DNA from: an uncultured Bryobacteraceae bacterium
GTDB taxonomy: Bacteria; Acidobacteriota; Terriglobia; Bryobacterales; Bryobacteraceae
NCBI GenBank assembly: GCA_937921835.1
Contig: CAKZVG010000544.1
Coordinates: 1 to 6,736 of the forward strand
Length of the DNA stretch: 6,736 nt
Direction: 5' to 3'
A model generated the notes under the pieces. That model was not told the DNA's origin, made no database searches, and was given only the letters and a program-made list of their open reading frames with translations. The position numbers and the translations under genes were made by a program. Shown piece by piece: positions 1 to 5,327 of the stretch (its first letter is position 1; each line of letters opens with the position of its first letter).

Positions 1-1083
1 GCGCACCAGTTCTTTGTAGAGCAGCCCGGTGCGCCCGCTTGAGAGCACGCCGGCCAGCACGTCGAAGGCGGGATCGTCCGGGTGAAGCTGATCCGGGCGT
101 TTGTAGCCGGCGATCAGCAGGGGCTGCGACGGCGACTCCACCCAAACCCGCTTCTCGCCCTCCTGCGGCGGCTCCTCGGTCCGCACCCGCGGCGGAAGCG
201 GGCCGGACGGGAGGCGGGTGAAATACTTTTCCGCCAGCCGCTTCATTTCGGCCGGATCGACGTCGCCGGCGATGGCGATGGTGATGTTCGAAGGCGTGTA
301 GAAGGTCTTGTAGAACCGCTCGGCGTCCGGCACGCGGTAGCTCTCGATGTCGCTCGCCCAGCCGCCCGGCATGTTGCGGTAGGGGTGGGCGGCGAAGGCG
401 GTCGAAATCATCGCCTCCAGCAGCTTGCCCTGCGGCGAGGACTCCACCCGCATGCGGCGCTCTTCGCGCACCACGTCGCGCTCCTTGTAGAATTCCCGGA
501 AGACGGGACGCAGGAAACGTTCCGATTCGAGCAGGAACCACAACTCGGTGCGGTTGGAGGGGAAGTTGTAGTAGTAGGTCGTCGAATCCATGCCCGTGCC
601 GGCGTTCAATCCGACGCCGCCGTTCTCCTCGATAATGCGCGGGAAGGCGTTGGGATCGACAAAGCTGTTGGCTTTGTCGATCGCCGCCTTGAGCTGCGCC
701 TCCAGGTCCTTGATGGCGGCCTGGCTGGCGCGGAAGCCTTTGTTGCGCTCGGCCTCCAGCCGGTCGTAAATCCGCTCCACGGCTTCGAGCGCCCTCTTCT
801 CCTCGGCATAATTGGTGGTGCCGATGGTGTCGGTGCCCTTGAACGCCATGTGCTCGAACATGTGCGCCAGGCCGGTTTGCCCGCCGGGATCGTTCACCGA
901 TCCCGCGTTGACGTAGGAGTGGAAGGAGACCACCGGAGCGGCGCGCCGCTCGAGCACGAGAAAGCGCAGCCCGTTGGAGAGCGTGAACTCGGTGACGCGT
1001 TTTTCGAATTCCTTAAGATCCTGGGCGGCCAGCGACAGCGCGGCGGCGCAGCCCAGCAGGAGGCGGAGAGCCGTTGAGGTCAT
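1..1083 (-). CDS. Exported M16 family zinc metallopeptidase (insulinase/pitrilysin type), C-terminus cut by window edge
   Basis: Codes for a probable periplasmic zinc endopeptidase; 361 residues are visible and the rest lies beyond position 1. The start at 1083 is supported by GGGAGA on the minus strand (1095-1100), 11 nt upstream. Residues 1-20 look like a Sec signal peptide (short n-region with one Arg, then Leu/Ala-rich, ending near Ala20-Gln21). LLGC at 9-12 weakly resembles a lipobox, but hydrophobic residues continue past it. The M16 zinc site HxxEH is at residues 74-78 (His-Met-Phe-Glu-His), and the distal Glu ligand is probably Glu207 or Glu208 in VVREERR. A charged, probably coiled-coil insert (about 92-138) widens the usual spacing between these motifs. 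N-terminal domain landmarks such as the YTPSNITIAIAGDVD stretch (262-276) follow. All catalytic residues are present, so it looks active. Substrate unknown. It is transcribed divergently from the permease fusion gene. Confidence 0.93.
   Translation of the reverse strand, partial: MTSTALRLLLGCAAALSLAAQDLKEFEKRVTEFTLSNGLRFLVLERRAAPVVSFHSYVNAGSVNDPGGQTGLAHMFEHMAFKGTDTIGTTNYAEEKRALEAVERIYDRLEAERNKGFRASQAAIKDLEAQLKAAIDKANSFVDPNAFPRIIEENGGVGLNAGTGMDSTTYYYNFPSNRTELWFLLESERFLRPVFREFYKERDVVREERRMRVESSPQGKLLEAMISTAFAAHPYRNMPGGWASDIESYRVPDAERFYKTFYTPSNITIAIAGDVDPAEMKRLAEKYFTRLPSGPLPPRVRTEEPPQEGEKRVWVESPSQPLLIAGYKRPDQLHPDDPAFDVLAGVLSSGRTGLLYKELVR
654..682. repeat. Perfect 12-bp inverted repeat with 5-nt loop inside the M16 gene
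   Basis: GATCGACAAAGC (654-665) is the exact reverse complement of GCTTTGTCGATC (671-682), with TGTTG between them. In the minus-strand mRNA this would form a 12-bp hairpin at codons 134-143, at the end of the coiled-coil insert. It has no following U-tract, so it is not an intrinsic terminator. It may be chance or an mRNA structure. Confidence 0.7.
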
Positions 1084-1102
1084 TGCCAGTTGATTCTCCC
1101 GG

Positions 1103-1131
1103 ATGACGAGAGCAGAGTCTTCTGCTATTTT
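1103..1131 (+). promoter_or_regulatory. Possible sigma70-type promoter of the permease-hydrolase gene
   Basis: ATGACG (1103-1108) matches four of six bases of TTGACA, and TATTTT (1126-1131) matches four of six of TATAAT, with a 17-bp spacer. Transcription would begin near 1137-1138. That leaves a leader of about 38 nt before ATG 1176, or an almost leaderless transcript starting at the in-frame GTG 1137. Such hexamer matches are weak evidence in GC-rich bacteria. Confidence 0.3.
1111..1126. repeat. 16-bp dyad (AGCAGA-N4-TCTGCT) in the divergent promoter region
   Basis: AGCAGA (1111-1116) and TCTGCT (1121-1126) are perfect inverted 6-bp arms around GTCT. The dyad falls between the proposed -35 and -10 of the plus-strand promoter and just downstream of the proposed minus-strand -10. 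It could be an operator serving both genes, though 6-bp arms can occur by chance. Confidence 0.3.
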
Positions 1132-1175
1132 AACGTGTGGCGGGCATCCCGAGGTTCCCGCGTGAACGCCTTTTT

Positions 1176-3974
1176 ATGAATACGCAGGATTTCCAGCGCG
1201 CTCTGGCGTGGCTTCTGGCCGGACTGCTGCTGTTTCTGCTCTACAGCATCGTGCAGCCCTTCCTGGTGTCGCTGACCTGGGCGGCCATCCTGGCGATCTT
1301 TTTCTTCCCGCTGCACCGCCTGGTGGGCCGCGTGATTCCGGGCGCGAATCTCGCGGCGCTGGCCAGCACGGCGGTGGTGACGGTCCTGCTGGTGCTTCCG
1401 GTGCTGCTGGTCACGCCGGTGGTCGCCCAGGAAGCGGTCGCGTTCTTCGACTGGGTGCGGTCGAAAGACGGCATCGCCCAGGCCAAGACCCTGCTCGACC
1501 GTTACCTGAGTTCCGTTCCGGTGACCTTCGGCGACGTGCAAAGCACGCTCGAGGACCTGGCGCGCAAAGCCGGCGCCCTGGTGGCGCAACAGTCGGCGCG
1601 TCTGGCCGGCAACGTGGCGGGTTTCTTTTTCCATCTGGTGGTGATGCTGCTGGCCCTGTTTTACCTGTTCCGGGAGGGGCCGGCGCTGGTGCACTGGATC
1701 GCCGACCTGTCGCCGCTCGGCGGGACAGGGCATAGCCGCGTCATCCACGAAACCGCGGAACTGGTTCAGGTGACCATCACCTCCAGTTTCATCGTCGCGG
1801 CCGTGCAGGGAAGTTTGGGCGGGTTGACCTTCTGGGTATTGGGCATTCCTTCGGCGGCGATCTATGCCCTGTTGATGGCGCTGCTGGCCTTTCTCCCGCT
1901 GGTCGGACCCTGGTTGATCTGGGTGCCGATGGCCGTAACGCTGATCGTGACCGGCAGCCGGGGCCGGGGCATCGCGCTCATCATTCTCGGGTTTCTGGTG
2001 GTGAGCGGAGTGGACAACGTGCTGCGTCCGCTGCTCATCGCGGGGCGTTCCCAGTTGAACGGCCTGCTGGTGTTCATCAGCGTGCTGGGAGGCATGCAGG
2101 CATTCGGTTTTGTCGGCGTGGTGCTCGGTCCGCTGATCGTCACCATCGCGGTCGGGCTGTTAAAAGCTTACCGGGCGGAATTGCGGGAACGCGCCGCCGG
2201 CGTGGTGACGCCGCTGCTCGTGCTGGCGCTGCTGCCTGCCGCGGCTTGGGGAGCGGAGACGCCGCTGCCCATTCCGGGCGAGGGCTGGACGCCCCGCTAC
2301 TTCAATATCGGGACTGTCCCGCCCGCGGAAGCCGCGGGATTCGCGATGGTCGACGACCCGGAGCGCGGCGGCTCGCTGGCTGTCGGGCCGTGGCGCGCCG
2401 GCGACTTCAGCATCCGCTACGAGTACAGCCGCCGGCTGCCGCTCGTCGAGGGCCGTCTGCGTGGAAACTACCGGACCGAGGAACTGCTGCCCAACCAGGC
2501 CTTCGTCACCATTCACTTCTATCGCGGCGGTACGCGCACCGGCACGGCCGATTTCCGGCTGGCGCCAGCCCGGGAATGGACCGGCTTCGAAGTCCCCATC
2601 CGCCGCGCGCCCCGGACCACCGACTCGATGGTAATCGGCGTGGGCCTCTCCGGGAAGAGTGAAGGCAGGGCGCTGTTCAGCGGCCTCGAGGTAAGCGACG
2701 ATCCCTTTGAGACCGCGTTCCCTCCGGAGCCGCCCGAACTCACCCGCGCCGCGCCTCCCGGCGATTTCGAGCCCGGCCCGCGCTACCGTCTGGCCGAACG
2801 CGACGGCGCCTGGTGGCTGGTGTCGCCCGAAGGCAAGGCCTTCTACTCGCTCGCCGTCGATCCGCCGGCGTTCGAACTGAACCCGGCGGGCATCGAGCGC
2901 GGCCGCGAACTGGTGGCGCAGCTTTGCGGCCTGGGATTCAATTCCCTGGCCGGCTGGCACAACCTGTGGCGCTACACGCCGCTCAACGATCTGCTTGCCG
3001 CCGAAGGCGCGGAACCCGTGCCGCAGTTCCAGGTGGCGAACGTCATCGCCGGCGCCGATCTGCTGGTGGACGCGGCGGGCAAGGATACCGGCGATCATTC
3101 ATTCCCCGATCCCTTCGACCCGCGCTGGGAGGCGGGGCTGCGCGCCAGTCTCCAGGACCGCCTGCGGCAGATGCGCGGCCGGCCGTTTTTCGTAGCCTGG
3201 TTCGCCGGCAACGAGCGCACGCACCACGATCTGCACCGGCGCGTCTGGTCCCGGCACTGCTCGGCCGCGCTGCGAAAGTTTCTCGAGCAGCGCTACGAGT
3301 CCGACGTCGCCAGGCTGAATCAGGCCTGGGGAACGGAGTTCTCCTCGTTTGAGGACCTGGTGCGCGCGCGCCCGGATCCGCTCCTGCGCCGCGGCGCGAT
3401 GTATGAGGATTTCCGCGCCTTCAAGCGGGAACTGCTGCGGTGCTTCAATGAGACCCTGCTGCGCGTGATCCGCGAGGAAGATCCCGGGCGCCTGGTGTTC
3501 TCCCACCGTTTCATGACCGGCGAAGTTGGCGACTGGGTCGAGGAACTCGACCTGTACGAAGGCTTCGACGGCATCGCCGTGAACCTGTACCCTTCCAACC
3601 TTTCGGCCGGCCTGAACGCCAACGAACTGGCGCTGCTGCGCCTGGTTCACGAGCGCACCGGCAAGCCGGTGCTGCTGTCGGAATGGTCGATCCCGGCCAT
3701 CGATTCGGGGCTTTACGACGATCCCAACAAGCTGGATTGGTCCTATCCCCAAACCGTGAACACCCAGCAAGAGCGGGCGCGGCAGGCCGCCTGCGTGACG
3801 GCGGAGTTTTTCAATCTGCCCTTCCTGGTGGGCTCGCACTGGTTCATCTGGAACGACTACGACTCACCCGAACGCTACGCCAACCGCGGCCTGTTCAAGA
3901 AGAACGGCGATCCCTGGCCGGAGTTGCAGGAGGCGCTGCGGCGGATTCACGGGCGGATCGCGGCGCACCGCTGA
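1176..3974 (+). CDS. Fusion protein: AI-2E family permease joined to a clan GH-A glycoside-hydrolase-like domain
   Basis: One open frame of 932 residues from ATG 1176. Residues 8-330 fit the AI-2E/UPF0118 permease family (TqsA/YdiK-like): paired helices at about 8-45, a helix at 58-84, a soluble segment at 85-142, a helix at 144-164, then several helices between 202 and 330 that include the GPLIVTIAVGLLKAYRAEL-type tail at which family members usually end. Instead of stopping, the frame continues through a basic linker (about 331-340) into a hydrophobic segment (341-360), a beta-rich region (about 367-512) and a TIM-barrel-like hydrolase region (about 535-932). If all is translated, the extra hydrophobic segment would carry the hydrolase across the inner membrane. 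An in-frame GTG at 1137 would add 13 residues; I prefer ATG 1176 because the polar addition is not typical of the family. Neither start has a clear Shine-Dalgarno sequence. The permease cargo is unknown. Confidence 0.8.
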   Translation: MNTQDFQRALAWLLAGLLLFLLYSIVQPFLVSLTWAAILAIFFFPLHRLVGRVIPGANLAALASTAVVTVLLVLPVLLVTPVVAQEAVAFFDWVRSKDGIAQAKTLLDRYLSSVPVTFGDVQSTLEDLARKAGALVAQQSARLAGNVAGFFFHLVVMLLALFYLFREGPALVHWIADLSPLGGTGHSRVIHETAELVQVTITSSFIVAAVQGSLGGLTFWVLGIPSAAIYALLMALLAFLPLVGPWLIWVPMAVTLIVTGSRGRGIALIILGFLVVSGVDNVLRPLLIAGRSQLNGLLVFISVLGGMQAFGFVGVVLGPLIVTIAVGLLKAYRAELRERAAGVVTPLLVLALLPAAAWGAETPLPIPGEGWTPRYFNIGTVPPAEAAGFAMVDDPERGGSLAVGPWRAGDFSIRYEYSRRLPLVEGRLRGNYRTEELLPNQAFVTIHFYRGGTRTGTADFRLAPAREWTGFEVPIRRAPRTTDSMVIGVGLSGKSEGRALFSGLEVSDDPFETAFPPEPPELTRAAPPGDFEPGPRYRLAERDGAWWLVSPEGKAFYSLAVDPPAFELNPAGIERGRELVAQLCGLGFNSLAGWHNLWRYTPLNDLLAAEGAEPVPQFQVANVIAGADLLVDAAGKDTGDHSFPDPFDPRWEAGLRASLQDRLRQMRGRPFFVAWFAGNERTHHDLHRRVWSRHCSAALRKFLEQRYESDVARLNQAWGTEFSSFEDLVRARPDPLLRRGAMYEDFRAFKRELLRCFNETLLRVIREEDPGRLVFSHRFMTGEVGDWVEELDLYEGFDGIAVNLYPSNLSAGLNANELALLRLVHERTGKPVLLSEWSIPAIDSGLYDDPNKLDWSYPQTVNTQQERARQAACVTAEFFNLPFLVGSHWFIWNDYDSPERYANRGLFKKNGDPWPELQEALRRIHGRIAAHR
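2181..3974 (+). other. Glycoside-hydrolase portion of the fusion, with its own signal-peptide-like start; possible separate gene
   Basis: From TTG 2181 (or GTG 2202/2205) the frame reads like a normal exported protein: two Arg, a Leu/Val core, then Ala-Ala-Ala-Trp-Gly-Ala before the mature part. Numbered from ATG 1176, a beta-rich, CBM-like region covers 367-512. A segment at 546-562 (WWLVSPEGKAFYSLAVD) recalls the entry into GH50/agarase-type barrels. Asn679-Glu680 in WFAGNERTH has the Asn-Glu form of the clan GH-A acid/base. Glu836 in KPVLLSEWS fits the strand-7 nucleophile, and SHWFIWND (887-894) fits the strand-8 aromatic region. The ALRKFLEQRY...LNQAWGTEF stretch resembles GH42/GH50 enzymes. 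A retaining glycosidase acting on an extracytoplasmic glycan is likely, but GH42, GH50 or an unassigned family cannot be told apart by eye. No Shine-Dalgarno sequence supports the internal start. Confidence 0.65.
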
Positions 3975-3999
3975 GACAAGCGCCGGGCCGTGCAACAAT
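3971..3999 (+). promoter_or_regulatory. Possible leaderless promoter of the dehydratase gene
   Basis: CTGAGA (3971-3976, overlapping the upstream stop codon) and AACAAT (3994-3999) each match four of six sigma70 consensus bases, with a 17-bp spacer. With the usual 6-bp gap, transcription would begin at 4006, the A of the ATG. The 31-bp gap contains no Shine-Dalgarno sequence, which fits a leaderless start. Co-transcription from the upstream gene is also possible. Confidence 0.3.
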
Positions 4000-4005
4000 A
4001 CCTCC

Positions 4006-5322
4006 ATGCGGATTACCGAACTTCGCCTCCATCCCATCGCCGTCGCCGACCCGCCGCTGCGCAGTTCCTACGGGCGGCACGCGCCCTACGCGCTGCGCAC
4101 CGTCGTCGAACTCAAGTCGACCGACGGGCTGACCGGCTTCAGCGAGACCTACGGCGGCGAGAAGCCGCTGGCGGCGCTCGCAGCCGCCCGGGCGCGCGTG
4201 GAGGGAATGGATCCCTTCCAGTTGCTCTCGCTCAAGCTGGACATGACCGCCGAAGCCGACCGCGCCGCCACCGAAGCCGCCGCGCGCAGCCAGATGTGGC
4301 TGGTGCCGGGCGAAAACCCGCTCGATGAAGCCACGCGCACCTACGCCGCCATCGAGGTGGCGTGCCTGGACCTGATCGGCAAAGCGCTGAACAAGCCGCT
4401 CTGCGACGTGGTGGGCGGCCGCTGCCGCGACGAAGTGGCCTTTTCCGCCTACCTGTTCTATAAGCATGCGGGCGGCGGCGGCCTGGGCGAGGACGCGCGC
4501 GAGGATGAATACGGCGAGGTGCTCGATCCCGAGGCGATGGTCGGCGAGGCGCGCGGCTTCATCGCCAAATACGGCTTCCGCGAGATCAAACTCAAGGGCG
4601 GCGTGCTGGAGCCGGAGCTCGAGATCGAAACCATCCGCCTGTTGCGGCGCGAGTTTGGACCCACCGTCCCGCTGCGCATCGATCCCAACTGCGCCTGGTC
4701 GATCGAAACCTCGCTGCGTGTGGCGCGGGAACTCAAGGACGAACTCTCCGGCGGCGGTTACCTCGAAGACCCCTGTCCGGGCCTCGAAGGCATGGCCGAA
4801 TTACGCCGCCGCATGCTGGCCGAAGGCATCGAGACGCCGCTGGCCAGCAACGTCGTCACCACCTGCTTCGCGCACGTCCCGCTGGCCGCCCGCATGGACG
4901 CCGTGCAGATCGTGCTCTCGGACCCGCACTACTGGGGCGGCATCCGCAGCTTACAATATCTTTCGCACCTGTGCGAGGTGCTGGGGCTGGGCGTCTCCAT
5001 GCACTCGAACAACCACCTGGGCGTCAGCCTGATGACCATGGCGCACGCCGCCGCCGCCGCCCCGCGCATCAGCTACGCCTGCGACACGCACTACCCGTGG
5101 CAGACCGAAAGGGACGAGATCGTGGCCGGCGGCCGCATCCCGTTCGTCAACGGCTGCGTGCGGATCCCGGACCGGCCCGGCCTGGGCGTCGAACTCGACT
5201 ACGACCAGATCGCGCGGCTGACCGAGCGCTACCACAAGCTGCCGTACCGCAAACGCGACGATGAAGCCGAGATGCGCCAGCACGTCGATCCCAACTGGAA
5301 ACGCGTGCTGCCGCGCTGGTGA
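4006..5322 (+). CDS. Glucarate dehydratase family protein (enolase superfamily)
   Basis: A 438-residue cytoplasmic enzyme, close to the roughly 446 residues of E. coli GudD, which removes water from D-glucarate to give 5-keto-4-deoxy-D-glucarate. The N-terminal capping domain (about 1-130) includes the GxHAP motif (23-27) and GGEKP (50-54). The barrel carries the full catalytic set: KLKGG with Lys195 and Lys197, metal ligands Asp226 (IDPNCAW), Glu254 (LEDPCP) and Asn282 (ASNVV), and the His-Asp dyad His333 (MHSNNH) with Asp306 (SDPHYW). The C-terminal PDRPGLGVELD (388-398) is typical of the family. Residues 155-175 form a Gly/acidic loop unlike that of GudD and close to where substrate specificity is set. 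Glucarate or idarate is therefore likely, but another acid sugar is possible, and I leave the gene symbol empty. It follows the fusion gene by 31 bp on the same strand and may share its transcript. No signal peptide is visible. Confidence 0.9.
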   Translation: MRITELRLHPIAVADPPLRSSYGRHAPYALRTVVELKSTDGLTGFSETYGGEKPLAALAAARARVEGMDPFQLLSLKLDMTAEADRAATEAAARSQMWLVPGENPLDEATRTYAAIEVACLDLIGKALNKPLCDVVGGRCRDEVAFSAYLFYKHAGGGGLGEDAREDEYGEVLDPEAMVGEARGFIAKYGFREIKLKGGVLEPELEIETIRLLRREFGPTVPLRIDPNCAWSIETSLRVARELKDELSGGGYLEDPCPGLEGMAELRRRMLAEGIETPLASNVVTTCFAHVPLAARMDAVQIVLSDPHYWGGIRSLQYLSHLCEVLGLGVSMHSNNHLGVSLMTMAHAAAAAPRISYACDTHYPWQTERDEIVAGGRIPFVNGCVRIPDRPGLGVELDYDQIARLTERYHKLPYRKRDDEAEMRQHVDPNWKRVLPRW

Positions 5323-5327
5323 GCGCG

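Larger units (their letters stand above)
1095..1132 (-). promoter_or_regulatory. Possible -10 element and ribosome binding site of the M16 peptidase gene
   Basis: Read on the minus strand, TAAAAT (1132 to 1127) matches five of six bases of the sigma70 -10 consensus, but I see no good -35 at 16-18 bp. GGGAGA (1100 to 1095) is a reasonable Shine-Dalgarno sequence, 11 nt before the ATG at 1083. The RBS is the better supported of the two. Confidence 0.35.

Noticed and set aside
82..1077. Plus-strand open frame of 331 codons opposite the M16 peptidase
   Set aside because: It is an antisense shadow of a clearly conserved minus-strand gene; its Arg/Gly/Val-rich translation shows no recognisable domain, and long shadows are common at this GC content.
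2160..3839. Minus-strand open frames of 312 and 246 codons opposite the hydrolase part of the fusion
   Set aside because: Low-complexity Arg/Ala/Gly-rich translations without family motifs, opposite a frame with clear catalytic motifs.
5044..5062. Run of GCC triplets as a microsatellite
   Set aside because: It encodes the poly-Ala stretch that glucarate dehydratases, including E. coli GudD, also carry at this position.
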